Below, piece by piece: positions 1-9,295 of a DNA stretch of 64,000 nt (the stretch's first letter is position 1; the number at the start of each line of letters is the position of its first letter). The notes beneath the pieces were generated by a model. That model searched no databases and was not told the origin of the DNA. It worked only from the letters and a program-made list of their open reading frames with translations. The position numbers were made by a program, and so were the translations under genes. The DNA lies in NCBI RefSeq assembly GCF_002744715.1, contig NZ_KZ319367.1, forward strand, positions 365,785-429,784, read 5' to 3'. Source of the DNA: Marinobacter profundi (GTDB taxonomy: Bacteria > Pseudomonadota > Gammaproteobacteria > Pseudomonadales > Oleiphilaceae).

Positions 1-106
1 CGGACCAGTTATAGACACGCACTTCCTCAGCGGCGAAGGCCGAGGATGCTCCCATAGACACAGCAATAGCGGCGGCGAGTGCCGCTGGCTTACACAACTT
101 CAACAT
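1..106 (-). CDS. Periplasmic polyamine-type ABC substrate-binding protein, N-terminal fragment
   Basis: Only the first 35 codons are in the window. They encode a textbook signal peptide (Lys near the start, an Ala-rich hydrophobic core, cleavage expected after SSAFA) followed by EEVRVYNWS. The VYNWS start of the mature protein is typical of PotD/PotF/SpuD-like spermidine or putrescine binding proteins. The ATG is preceded by AGGGA about nine bases upstream. The gene leaves the window at its left edge, so substrate and operon partners cannot be read. The 287 bases between this start and ggt must hold its promoter; no gene is visible there. The family call rests on a very short piece. Confidence 0.6.
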   Translation of the reverse strand, partial: MLKLCKPAALAAAIAVSMGASSAFAAEEVRVYNWS

Positions 107-393
107 TGGATGTAGTCCCTCAATGAAAAGGGATGGATATGAAGCGTGCCGGACGCACGCGGTGTTGTGCAGGTCTGCTGAGGGAAGGCCACGGGTGCGG
201 GTCAACAGACCGGCGTCCGGTAGCTCCTTTGAGGCTTATCCTGGAAAACGGTGGTGGATCCCTCCGTATTCGCGCGATATTTATCACGACATCGGGGGCT
301 GCGCCAGCATTATTTTCAGGCTTTTTCCAGGGGCCTGGTGCTGCCTGAAAGGCTGGCGGCAAGCTGTTGATAAAATAAGCAGTTTTGTCGGTC

Positions 394-2157
394 TTACAGG
401 CCCTTCGCAGAGGACGTACTGCGCCTCGGGTCGGCGCCGCCGTAAAGCGTGCCATTCTCATCAATCAGTATGCTCTGGATGGCACCCATGGCCGCGTCGG
501 TCACCACGGTATGGCCCGCGCCCTGCAACAGTCGGATCGTGTCCGGGCTGATGCCCTGTTCAATCCGGATCTGGTCAGGCAACCACTGGTGGTGAATGCG
601 CGGGGCATCGACTGCCGTCTGGATGTTCATGCCGTAGTCGATGACGTTCAGCAGTACCTGCAGCGTAGTGGTAATGATCCGCGAACCGCCGGGGCTGCCG
701 GTAACCAGAAAGTTGCGGCCGGACTTGCGCACAATGGTGGGAGACATAGAGCTGAGCATCCGCTTGCCCGGTTCCACCTTGTTGGCGGCACCGCCAAGCA
801 GGCCGTAGGCGTTCGGCACCCCGGGCTTGGCGCTGAAGTCGTCCATCTCGTTGTTGAGTAGGAAGCCAGCGCCGGCCACGGTGATGCCGGAGCCGTAACT
901 GAAGTTGATGGTATAGGTGTTCGACACCGCATTGCCCCAGCGATCGACCACCGAAAAGTGGGTGGTTTCCGGGCTTTCATAGGCGGCCGGAGTTCCTGGC
1001 CGGATCTCGCTGGCGGGCCTGGCCAGATCCGGCCGGATGGTTTTGCGCAGCTCGTCCGCGTAGGTTTTGCCGGTCAGTCCTGCCAGCGGGACCTCGACAA
1101 AATCGGTATCGCCCAGATACTCGGAGCGATCGGCATAGGCCAGTTTCATGGCTTCTGCCATGTGGTGGATGGCCGCCGCGGAGTTGTGGCCGAAGTCCGC
1201 CATGGGGAAGCCTTCCAGGATGTTGAGGATCTGCACGATGTGCGTGCCACCGGAGGAGGGCGGAGACATGGAGTAGATGTCATGGCCGCGATAGGTGCCA
1301 TGGACCGGTTGACGGAGGGTCGGTCGGTAACTTTTCAGATCGTCGAGAGTGATCAGGCCGCCATTGCGGGTCATTTCCTCAACAATCAGTCGCGCGGTTT
1401 CGCCCTCGTAAAAGTCACCAGTTCCCTGGTCGGCAATCCGCTGCAGGGTGGCGGCCAGCTCGGGCTGGCGGAAGCGTTCGCCGGGCTGCCAGGGGGAGCC
1501 GTCCTCCTTGTAAAAGGTTTGCCGCGTGGCGGGCCAGCGCTGCAGCCGGTCTTTTGCCTGCTCCAGGCCTTCGGTAAAGCGCCGGGGTACAACAAAGCCG
1601 TCCCGCGCGAGCCGGATGGCCGGCTCCAGGGCCTGTTTCAGCGTCAGGGTGCCGTAGCGTTCCAGGGCCATGGCAAGGCCCGCGACGGTGCCGGGTACGC
1701 CGGCCGCCAGGTGGGTGAAGCGGCTCCGGTTCTGTACCACGTTGCCGTTCTCGTCCTGGAACATGGTTTCGGTTGCTGCGGCGGGCGCCTTCTCCCGGTA
1801 ATCGATGGCCTCGACCGGTTTGCCGTCGCCGGGGGCGTAGAGCATGAAGCCGCCACCGCCGATATTGCCGGAGCGGGGCTGGGTGACGGCAAGCGCGAAG
1901 CCGGCCGTGACCGCGGCATCCACGGCATTGCCGCCCTGTTGCAGCACCTCTACGGCCACGTCGGTAGCGAGGTGGTGACTGGTGGCCACCATGCCGTAGC
2001 GGCCTTCTGCCGGGTGATGGCGGGCGCCTTCCAGAATGGCCTGGGCCTGGGCTGTGCCGGCGATGACCAGCAGCGCGCAGGCTACCATCCATCGTGAGGC
2101 CGGTGAGCGGCCACTGGCGGGGCGATGCGGGTGCCCCCTGTGCAGGTATCTGTCCAT
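394..2157 (-). CDS. ggt: Gamma-glutamyltransferase (glutathione hydrolase)
   Basis: 587 residues, the usual length for periplasmic GGT, which cleaves glutathione and transfers the gamma-glutamyl group. A signal peptide probably starts at Met24 (hydrophobic stretch ending TAQAQA near residue 40), so the long basic N-terminus may be an over-extension. The autoprocessing site is clear: ETTHFSVVD at 397-405, so Thr398 should become the N-terminal nucleophile of the small subunit. Downstream are the family motifs SSMSPTIV and GSPGGSRII, the latter forming the oxyanion and substrate pocket. The gene is divergent from purU and monocistronic as far as can be seen. Confidence 0.95.
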   Translation of the reverse strand: MDRYLHRGHPHRPASGRSPASRWMVACALLVIAGTAQAQAILEGARHHPAEGRYGMVATSHHLATDVAVEVLQQGGNAVDAAVTAGFALAVTQPRSGNIGGGGFMLYAPGDGKPVEAIDYREKAPAAATETMFQDENGNVVQNRSRFTHLAAGVPGTVAGLAMALERYGTLTLKQALEPAIRLARDGFVVPRRFTEGLEQAKDRLQRWPATRQTFYKEDGSPWQPGERFRQPELAATLQRIADQGTGDFYEGETARLIVEEMTRNGGLITLDDLKSYRPTLRQPVHGTYRGHDIYSMSPPSSGGTHIVQILNILEGFPMADFGHNSAAAIHHMAEAMKLAYADRSEYLGDTDFVEVPLAGLTGKTYADELRKTIRPDLARPASEIRPGTPAAYESPETTHFSVVDRWGNAVSNTYTINFSYGSGITVAGAGFLLNNEMDDFSAKPGVPNAYGLLGGAANKVEPGKRMLSSMSPTIVRKSGRNFLVTGSPGGSRIITTTLQVLLNVIDYGMNIQTAVDAPRIHHQWLPDQIRIEQGISPDTIRLLQGAGHTVVTDAAMGAIQSILIDENGTLYGGADPRRSTSSAKGL

Positions 2158-2188
2158 GTGCTTCTTCCTCGTTTCTGGCGCTGAGATA

Positions 2189-2201
2189 GGCTATCATAGC
2201 C
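2189..2201. promoter_or_regulatory. Palindrome in the divergent ggt/purU promoter region
   Basis: GGCTAT-C-ATAGCC is a perfect inverted repeat with one central base. On the minus strand it contains TATGAT, five of six matches to a -10 box for ggt; on the plus strand TATCAT for purU. A bound protein here could affect both genes. No -35 box stands out on either side. Confidence 0.35.
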
Positions 2202-2292
2202 GGTCATTTTTACGGGTGCGTAACGGAGCCGTGTTCAGTCGGCCGATTCCCGACGCGCCTGCTTTCCCGGAATTGATTAAGGAAAGGCTTCC

Positions 2293-3147
2293 ATGGAGCA
2301 TACCTATCGTCTTGTGATTTCCTGCCCGGACCGGGTGGGTATTGTGGCCAAGGTCAGTAACTTCCTCTCGACCTACAACGGCTGGATTACCGAGGCGAGC
2401 CACCATTCGGATACCCAGACTGGCTGGTTCTTCATGCGGCACGAGATCAAGGCCAGTTCGATTCCCTTTGGCCTGGACCAGTTCCGCGCCGCCTTCGAGC
2501 CGATCGCCCGCGAGTTCAATATGAACTGGCACATTGCTGATTCCGCCCGGCCGAAAAAAGTGATCCTGATGTGCAGCAAGGAATCCCACTGTGTGGCAGA
2601 CCTGCTGCATCGCTGGCACAGCAAGGAAATCAACGCCGAGATCGTTGCAGTCATCTCCAACCATGATGACCTGCGGCGGATGGTGGAATGGCACGAAATT
2701 CCCTACCACCATATTCCTGTGAGCCGGGACAACCGTGACGAGGCGTTTGCCGAAATTGACGGCCTGATCGAAGGATACGACACCGATGTAGTGGTGCTGG
2801 CGCGTTACATGCAGATCCTCCCGGCCGGGTTGTGCGAAAAATACGCCGGCAAGGTGATCAATATCCACCACAGCTTCCTGCCGTCGTTCGCCGGTGCGCG
2901 TCCTTATCACCAGGCCTACAGCCGTGGTGTCAAGCTGATCGGTGCGACCTGCCACTATGTAACCCAGGACCTGGACGAAGGCCCGATCATCGAGCAGGAC
3001 GTGATCCGGATCAGCCACAGCGACTCCATCGACGACATGGTTCGCCTGGGCAAGGACGTGGAGAAGAACGTGCTGGCCCGGGGCCTGCGGTCCCATATCG
3101 AGGACCGGGTGATCACCTACGAAAACAAGACAGTGGTATTCGACTGA
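2293..3147 (+). CDS. purU: Formyltetrahydrofolate deformylase
   Basis: 284 residues, standard length. Hydrolyses 10-formyl-tetrahydrofolate to formate and tetrahydrofolate, feeding formate to purine synthesis and balancing one-carbon pools. An ACT-type regulatory domain occupies about residues 5-85 (starting with SCPDRVGIVAKVS), and a formyltransferase-fold catalytic domain fills about 88-284. The catalytic triad of that fold is visible as Asn190 and His192 in INIHHSFLPSF, and Asp228 in DLDEGPII. The ATG follows AGGAAAGG. The gene stands alone between ggt and gyrA. Confidence 0.95.
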   Translation: MEHTYRLVISCPDRVGIVAKVSNFLSTYNGWITEASHHSDTQTGWFFMRHEIKASSIPFGLDQFRAAFEPIAREFNMNWHIADSARPKKVILMCSKESHCVADLLHRWHSKEINAEIVAVISNHDDLRRMVEWHEIPYHHIPVSRDNRDEAFAEIDGLIEGYDTDVVVLARYMQILPAGLCEKYAGKVINIHHSFLPSFAGARPYHQAYSRGVKLIGATCHYVTQDLDEGPIIEQDVIRISHSDSIDDMVRLGKDVEKNVLARGLRSHIEDRVITYENKTVVFD

Positions 3148-3288
3148 CTGTCCTGGCTGGCAAGGTGCTGCCAGTGCCCCGTAAACCGGGTGACTGTGGT
3201 AGTATTGCCGGCTTGTTGAAGAATAAAGACGGGGCCCGTCTGAAGGCCCCTGCAACGACTTCCAGCTAATCCAAAGGAACCTTTCTCG

Positions 3289-5925
3289 ATGGGTGAGTTA
3301 GCCAAAGAGATACTGCCGGTCAATATCGAAGACGAGCTCAAACAGTCCTACCTGGACTACGCCATGAGCGTCATTGTCGGGCGTGCACTGCCGGATGTCC
3401 GGGACGGACTCAAACCGGTACATCGCCGTGTCCTGTTCGCGATGTCCGAGCTGGGCAACGACTGGAACAAGGCCTACAAGAAATCCGCCCGTGTGGTGGG
3501 TGATGTTATCGGTAAGTACCACCCCCACGGTGACTCTGCGGTTTACGACACCATCGTCCGGATGGCCCAGCCGTTCTCCCTGCGCTATCCGCTGGTGGAT
3601 GGCCAGGGTAACTTCGGTTCCATCGACGGTGACAGCGCAGCAGCCATGCGTTACACCGAGATTCGCATGGAGAAGATTGCCCACTCCCTGCTGGCGGATC
3701 TCGACAAGGAAACGGTGGACTTCGTCGACAACTACGACGGCACCGAGCGCATCCCCGACGTGCTGCCCACCCGGGTTCCCAACCTGCTGGTAAACGGGTC
3801 GTCCGGTATTGCCGTAGGCATGGCCACCAACATTCCGCCCCATAACCTGACGGAAGTGGTTAACGGCTGCCTGGCACTGATTGACAACCCGGACATGTCC
3901 ATCGACGAACTGATGGAATACATTCCAGGCCCGGATTTCCCCACCGAGGGCATCATCAACGGTCGTGCCGGCATTGTCGAGGCCTACCGGACCGGTCGTG
4001 GCCGTATCTATATCCGTGCCCGTCATGAGATCGAGCATGACAACAAGACCAACCGCGACGCGGTAATCATTACCGAGCTGCCTTACCAGCTGAACAAGGC
4101 GAAGCTGATCGAGAAGATTGCCGAACTGGTCAAGGAAAAGCGCCTTGAGGGCATCTCCGAGCTGCGGGACGAGTCCAACAAGGAAGGCATCCGGGTGGTG
4201 ATCGAACTGCGTCGGGGGGAAAACCCGGACGTGGTCATCAACAATCTGTTTGCCCACACCCAGCTGCAGACGGTGTTCGGGATCAACATGGTGGCGCTGA
4301 TCAATGGCGAGCCCAAGACCCTGAACCTGAAAGAAATGCTCGATGCGTTCCTGCGCCACCGCCGCGAAGTGGTGACGCGCCGGACCATCTATGAGTTGCG
4401 CAAAGCCCGTGAGCGTGGCCACATTCTCGAAGGCCTGACGGTGGCGCTGGCCAACATCGATGAGATGATTGCGCTGATCAAGGCGTCGCCGACGTCCGCT
4501 GAGGCCAAAGAAAAGCTGATGGAGCGGGGCTGGGCTCCGGGTGACGTGCTGGCGATGCTGGAACGTGCCGGTGAAGATGCCTGTCGCCCGGACGACCTGC
4601 CCGAGATCTATGGCCTGCGCGACGGCCTGTACTTCATGTCACCCGAGCAGACCCAGGCCATCCTGGATATGCGTCTGCATCGCCTGACCGGTTTGGAAAC
4701 CGAGAAGCTGCAGAACGAGTACAAGGAAATCCTCGAGAAGATCGCCGGCCTGCTGGAGATTCTCGCCGATCCGGAGCGGCTGTTGCAGGTCATCCGGGAG
4801 GAGTTGCAGGAGATCGTCAGCGATTACGGCGACAAGCGTCGCACTGAGATCACCAGCTCCCGCCGTGACCTCACGATCGCCGACCTCATTGATGAGGAAG
4901 ACCTGGTGGTCACCATTTCCCATGGCGGCTATGCCAAGACCCAGGCGGTTGAGGATTACCAGGCCCAGCGGCGAGGCGGACGTGGCAAGGCGGCCACCTC
5001 GATGAAGGAAGAGGATTTTATCGAGAAGCTGCTGGTGGCCAATTCCCATGACACCATTCTGTGTTTCTCCAACCGTGGCAAGGTGTACTGGCTGCGGGTA
5101 TTCGAGATTCCCCGCGCCAGCCGTGCGTCCCGCGGCCGGCCCATGGTCAATATCCTGCCGCTGGAAGACGGTGAGCGGATCACCACCTTCCTGCCGGTGC
5201 GGGATTACCCCGAAGACCAGTTTGTGCTGATGGCGACGTCCGCCGGCGTGGTGAAAAAGACCCCGTTGCCGAACTTCTCCCGTCCGCGCAGTAACGGTCT
5301 GATCGCGCTGTCTCTGGACGAGGGCGATACCCTCGTGGGCGCCGCCATCACCCGCGGCGCCGCCGAGGTGATGCTGTTCTCCAGTGCCGGCAAGGCGGTA
5401 CGCTTCAGTGAGGAGGCGGTACGCCCGATGAGCCGGACCGCTCGCGGTGTCCGCGGTATCCGCATGCCGGAAGGTCACCATGTGGTATCCCTGATCATTC
5501 CGCAGGAAGCCGGGGTGATTCTGACCGCCAGCGAGAACGGCTATGGCAAGCGTACGGCCCTGGACGAGTTCCCGACCTACGGTCGCGGCAGCCAGGGGGT
5601 AATTGCCATGCAGTGCTCCGAGCGTAACGGTAACCTGGTGACGGCGCTCCAGTTGTTCGAAGGCGACGAGATGATGCTGATCTCCGACAAGGGCACACTG
5701 GTCAGAACCCGCACCGATGAAGTCTCGGTGCTGAGCCGTAACACCCAGGGTGTGCGCCTGATCAAGCTCAGCCAGGAAGACGAGCGCCTGGTCGGCGTCG
5801 AGCGGATTGCCGAAACCGACGATGACGATGCCGAGGTGGCGGACGATACTGACCGCGCAGCAGGCACAGAAGAAGGGCCCGTGGCTGACAACGACAGCAC
5901 GGAAGAGGGCGCCGGCGACGAATAA
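3289..5925 (+). CDS. gyrA: DNA gyrase subunit A
   Basis: 878 residues. The A subunit cuts and rejoins DNA in the A2B2 gyrase that introduces negative supercoils. Catalytic Tyr122 is in [11 protein letters not shown] and the GyrA box QRRGGRG is at 560-566, both at E. coli numbering. The quinolone-resistance region reads GDSAVYD with Ser83 and Asp87, the drug-sensitive form. The C-terminal wheel domain ends in a strongly acidic tail of about 40 residues. Its leader holds a short GC hairpin (3231-3250). It opens a long same-strand block that continues with serC 50 bases downstream. Confidence 0.98.
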   Translation: MGELAKEILPVNIEDELKQSYLDYAMSVIVGRALPDVRDGLKPVHRRVLFAMSELGNDWNKAYKKSARVVGDVIGKYHPHGDSAVYDTIVRMAQPFSLRYPLVDGQGNFGSIDGDSAAAMRYTEIRMEKIAHSLLADLDKETVDFVDNYDGTERIPDVLPTRVPNLLVNGSSGIAVGMATNIPPHNLTEVVNGCLALIDNPDMSIDELMEYIPGPDFPTEGIINGRAGIVEAYRTGRGRIYIRARHEIEHDNKTNRDAVIITELPYQLNKAKLIEKIAELVKEKRLEGISELRDESNKEGIRVVIELRRGENPDVVINNLFAHTQLQTVFGINMVALINGEPKTLNLKEMLDAFLRHRREVVTRRTIYELRKARERGHILEGLTVALANIDEMIALIKASPTSAEAKEKLMERGWAPGDVLAMLERAGEDACRPDDLPEIYGLRDGLYFMSPEQTQAILDMRLHRLTGLETEKLQNEYKEILEKIAGLLEILADPERLLQVIREELQEIVSDYGDKRRTEITSSRRDLTIADLIDEEDLVVTISHGGYAKTQAVEDYQAQRRGGRGKAATSMKEEDFIEKLLVANSHDTILCFSNRGKVYWLRVFEIPRASRASRGRPMVNILPLEDGERITTFLPVRDYPEDQFVLMATSAGVVKKTPLPNFSRPRSNGLIALSLDEGDTLVGAAITRGAAEVMLFSSAGKAVRFSEEAVRPMSRTARGVRGIRMPEGHHVVSLIIPQEAGVILTASENGYGKRTALDEFPTYGRGSQGVIAMQCSERNGNLVTALQLFEGDEMMLISDKGTLVRTRTDEVSVLSRNTQGVRLIKLSQEDERLVGVERIAETDDDDAEVADDTDRAAGTEEGPVADNDSTEEGAGDE

Positions 5926-5975
5926 GCCGGCGGTTCCGCAGACAGTTTTGGTAAGACTTGAGAGATCACTGGACC

Positions 5976-7058
5976 ATGAGCAGGGCGTATAACTTTTGTG
6001 CAGGCCCGGCAACCTTGCCGGAAAGCGTGTTGCAACAGGCACGTGATGAAATGCTGGATTGGCGCGGTACCGGCATGTCGGTGATGGAAATGAGTCACCG
6101 CAGCGACGAGTTTGTCGAAATTGCCGAAACTGCAGAGAAAGATCTGCGTGAACTGGCAGGTATTTCAGATGATTACGCCGTACTTTTCATGCAGGGTGGA
6201 GCTTCAAGTCAGTTCTCGACCATTCCCCTGAACCTGCTGGGCGACAAGACGTCGGCGGATTATGTGAATACCGGAATCTGGTCCGAGAAGGCCATTGCCG
6301 AGGCTTCCCGCTATGGTGCGGTCAATGTGGTTGCCAGCAGTGCAGCCCAGAGCTTTACCACGGTACCCGGGCAGGACACCTGGAATACCGATCCGGGCGC
6401 GGCTTACCTGCACTACACGCCGAATGAGACCATTGGCGGCCTCGAGTTTGACTTTGTGCCTGACAGCGGCAGCGTTCCGCTGGTGGCCGACATGTCCTCC
6501 ACCATGCTTTCGCGGCCGGTGGATGTCTCGAAGTTCGGGCTGATCTACGCCGGTGCCCAGAAGAACATCGGGCCCTCCGGCCTGGTGGTGGTGATTATTC
6601 GCAAGGACCTGCTTGGCAAGGCGCGCAAGGAAACACCCACGATGATGAACTACCAGGTCATCGCGGATAATGATTCCATGTACAACACGCCGGCAACCTA
6701 CTCCTGGTACCTGTCCGGCCTGGTTTTCAAATGGCTGAAAGAGCAGGGTGGTGTTCAGGCCATGGGTGAACTGAACCGGCGCAAGGCCAGCAAGCTGTAT
6801 GGCTTCATTGACGCCAGCGACTTCTACGCCAACCCGATCGAGCCGCGCTTCCGCTCCTGGATGAACGTGCCGTTCACCCTGGCGGACGACGCCCTCAACG
6901 GTGAGTTCCTCAAGGGTGCCGATGCCCGTGGCCTGCTCAACCTGAAGGGGCACCGGTCCGTCGGTGGCATGCGCGCCAGCATCTACAACGCGATGCCGGA
7001 AGCCGGGGTGGATGCCCTGATTGACTACATGACCAAGTTTGCGAAGGAGCGGGGTTGA
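5976..7058 (+). CDS. serC: Phosphoserine aminotransferase
   Basis: 360 residues from the ATG at 5976 (MSRAYNFCAGPA), which matches the family N-terminus; an upstream in-frame TTG at 5958 would add six unlikely residues. The enzyme converts 3-phosphohydroxypyruvate and glutamate to phosphoserine, and also serves pyridoxal phosphate synthesis. The PLP lysine is Lys196 in YAGAQKNIGPSG. The gene lies between gyrA and pheA, and its stop is two bases from the pheA ATG, which implies cotranscription. Confidence 0.96.
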   Translation: MSRAYNFCAGPATLPESVLQQARDEMLDWRGTGMSVMEMSHRSDEFVEIAETAEKDLRELAGISDDYAVLFMQGGASSQFSTIPLNLLGDKTSADYVNTGIWSEKAIAEASRYGAVNVVASSAAQSFTTVPGQDTWNTDPGAAYLHYTPNETIGGLEFDFVPDSGSVPLVADMSSTMLSRPVDVSKFGLIYAGAQKNIGPSGLVVVIIRKDLLGKARKETPTMMNYQVIADNDSMYNTPATYSWYLSGLVFKWLKEQGGVQAMGELNRRKASKLYGFIDASDFYANPIEPRFRSWMNVPFTLADDALNGEFLKGADARGLLNLKGHRSVGGMRASIYNAMPEAGVDALIDYMTKFAKERG

Positions 7059-7060
7059 CC

Positions 7061-8158
7061 ATGAGCGACGAGCAGACCCGGCTGGGCGAGCTGAGGGACG
7101 AAATCGACCGGATTGACCAGCAGGTCATGGACCTGATCAGTGCCCGGGCCCGATGCGCCCAGGAAGTGGCTCACGTCAAGATGGCCGCCAATCCTGGTGA
7201 GGACGTTTTCTTCTATCGCCCGGAGCGGGAAGCCCAGGTGCTGCGTCGAATCAAGGAGCAGAATCCCGGGCCGCTGCCCGCTGAAGAGATGGCACGACTG
7301 TTCCGCGAGATCATGTCTGCCTGCCTGGCCCTCGAAAAACCGATGCACATCGCCTTTCTCGGGCCGAAGGGCACGTTCACCCAGGCGGCAGCGCTCAAGC
7401 ACTTTGGTCATTCGGTGATCAGCGTCCCGCTGCCGGCGATTGATGCGGTTTTCCGCGAAGTGGAATCCGGTGCTGCCCATTACGGGGTAGTGCCGGTGGA
7501 AAATTCCACCGAGGGGATGATCAATCACACGCTCGATATGTTCATGTCGTCGCCCCTGAAGATTTGTGGCGAGGTCCAGTTGCGGATCCATCATCATCTG
7601 CTGGTGTCGCCCGCCAACAAGGACCAGGAAATTACCCGCATCTATTCCCATCAGCAATCCTTTGCCCAGTGCCGGCAATGGCTCGATACCCATCGTTACG
7701 GTATCGAACGGATTACCGTGAGCAGTAACGCCGAGGCCGCCCGGCGGGCGGCCGAGGAGCCGGGTACCGCGGCGATTGCCGGTGACATGGCAGCGGAGCT
7801 GTACGGCCTGGAGAAACTGGCCAACAGCATTGAGGATCGCCCGGATAACACCACCCGCTTCCTGATCATTGGCAAGGAAGAGGTGCCGGCCAGCGGTCAC
7901 GACAAGTCATCCATCCTGGTGTCGATGCGCAACAAACCCGGGGCGCTCTACACGTTGCTGGAGCCTTTCCATCGCCACGGCATCAGCCTTACCCGGATTG
8001 AAACCCGGCCATCGCCGAGTGGAACCTGGGCCTATGTGTTCTACATCGATTTCGAAGGCCACATGGATGATCCGCAGGTGAGTAAAGTACTGGCCGAAAT
8101 TGACGATGAAGCGGTGGAACTCAAGCGACTCGGGTCTTACCCGATCGGCGTACTCTGA
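7061..8158 (+). CDS. pheA: Bifunctional chorismate mutase/prephenate dehydratase (P-protein)
   Basis: 365 residues. An AroQ-type chorismate mutase domain (about 1-90, GELRDEIDRIDQQ) is followed by a prephenate dehydratase domain (about 95-275) containing the DNTTRF motif, and an ACT domain (about 280-365) with GALYTLLEPF and ETRPS that usually binds phenylalanine for feedback inhibition. It makes phenylpyruvate from chorismate. GAAGGAG lies 9-10 bases upstream of the ATG and overlaps the end of serC. Aminotransferase genes follow directly (hisC), as in Pseudomonas. Confidence 0.96.
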   Translation: MSDEQTRLGELRDEIDRIDQQVMDLISARARCAQEVAHVKMAANPGEDVFFYRPEREAQVLRRIKEQNPGPLPAEEMARLFREIMSACLALEKPMHIAFLGPKGTFTQAAALKHFGHSVISVPLPAIDAVFREVESGAAHYGVVPVENSTEGMINHTLDMFMSSPLKICGEVQLRIHHHLLVSPANKDQEITRIYSHQQSFAQCRQWLDTHRYGIERITVSSNAEAARRAAEEPGTAAIAGDMAAELYGLEKLANSIEDRPDNTTRFLIIGKEEVPASGHDKSSILVSMRNKPGALYTLLEPFHRHGISLTRIETRPSPSGTWAYVFYIDFEGHMDDPQVSKVLAEIDDEAVELKRLGSYPIGVL

Positions 8159-8169
8159 GGAGCAGTCAG

Positions 8170-9294
8170 ATGGCAGTTGATTACCAGAGCCTGGCGGTCA
8201 GGGGCGTGCAGGCGTTGTCGCCTTATCAGCCGGGTAAGCCCATTGAGGAGTTGGCCCGGGAGCTCGGGCTGGATCCGGCAGCGATCATCAAGCTGGCCAG
8301 TAACGAGAACCCGCTGGGGCCGAGCGAAAAAGCCCTGGCAGCAGCCCGGGAAGCCTTGGCGGACCTGTGCCTGTACCCGGATGGGAACGGTTTTGAGCTG
8401 AAGCAGGCATTGGCAAAGCGCTTCGGCGTGGAGATGAGCCAGATCACCCTGGGTAATGGCTCCAACGACATCCTCGAGGTGATCGCCCGCTGTTTTGCCG
8501 ATGCTGACGCGGAAGTGATCTTTTCCCAGTACGCCTTTGCAGTCTATCCGCTGGTTACCCAGGCCATCGGCGCCCGGGGCGTTGCCGTTCCGGCCAGGGA
8601 CTGGGGGCATGACCTGGATGCCATGGCGGCCGCGGTCACCGATCGCACCAAGCTGATTTTTGTCGCCAATCCGAACAATCCGACGGGCACCGTGCATCAT
8701 GGCGATGCCATGCTGGCGTTCCTCGAGAAAGTGCCTGAGCGGGTGCTGGTGGTGCTTGATGAAGCCTATTGTGAATACCTGCAGGGCGACGGTTACGCCG
8801 ACGGCGTCGAGTTGCTGTCCCGCTTCCCCAACCTGATCGTCTGCCGCACCTTTTCCAAGGCCTGGGGGCTGGCCGCCCTGCGGGTAGGCTACAGCATCAG
8901 TTCGCCGGAAATCGCCGATATCCTGAACCGGGTGCGGCAGCCGTTCAACGTTGACAGCATTGCGCTGGCGGCAGCAACGGCGGTGCTGGCAGACGAGGAT
9001 TACCTGAAGCGCTCCTGCGATGTTAATGCCGCCGGCATGAAGCAGCTAGAGACAGCCTTTGCCGAAATGGCGCTGCCTTATATTCCGTCGTCCGGTAACT
9101 TCATTGCCGTCGAAGTGGGCGAGCGGGCAGGTGATGTTTACCAGGGGCTGCTGCAACGCGGGGTTATCGTGCGTCCAGTCGGCGGTTATGGCATGCCGCG
9201 TCATTTGCGGGTGTCTATCGGCCTGCCTGAGGAAAATGCCCGTTTCGTCGAAGCTCTGAAGCAGACCCTTGAAAGTCTGGGGCAGGGGCGCTGA
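8170..9294 (+). CDS. hisC: Histidinol-phosphate aminotransferase (HisC2 type)
   Basis: 374 residues of the fold-type I PLP aminotransferase family. Motifs in order are LASNENPLGPS (42-52), NPNNPTG (167-173), DEAY (197-200) and the Schiff-base lysine Lys230 in RTFSKAWG. Its position between pheA and tyrA/aroA, away from the his operon, is that of Pseudomonas hisC2. It may therefore also transaminate phenylpyruvate and 4-hydroxyphenylpyruvate, which is inference from context. The start follows GAGGAGCAG. The stop sits one base before the GTG of the next gene. Confidence 0.92.
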   Translation: MAVDYQSLAVRGVQALSPYQPGKPIEELARELGLDPAAIIKLASNENPLGPSEKALAAAREALADLCLYPDGNGFELKQALAKRFGVEMSQITLGNGSNDILEVIARCFADADAEVIFSQYAFAVYPLVTQAIGARGVAVPARDWGHDLDAMAAAVTDRTKLIFVANPNNPTGTVHHGDAMLAFLEKVPERVLVVLDEAYCEYLQGDGYADGVELLSRFPNLIVCRTFSKAWGLAALRVGYSISSPEIADILNRVRQPFNVDSIALAAATAVLADEDYLKRSCDVNAAGMKQLETAFAEMALPYIPSSGNFIAVEVGERAGDVYQGLLQRGVIVRPVGGYGMPRHLRVSIGLPEENARFVEALKQTLESLGQGR

Positions 9295-9295
9295 G

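Noticed and set aside
394..2157. Long open frames on the plus strand opposite ggt (for example 958-2097)
   Set aside because: They are antisense shadows of a clear GGT with all motifs; high GC third positions keep the opposite strand open.
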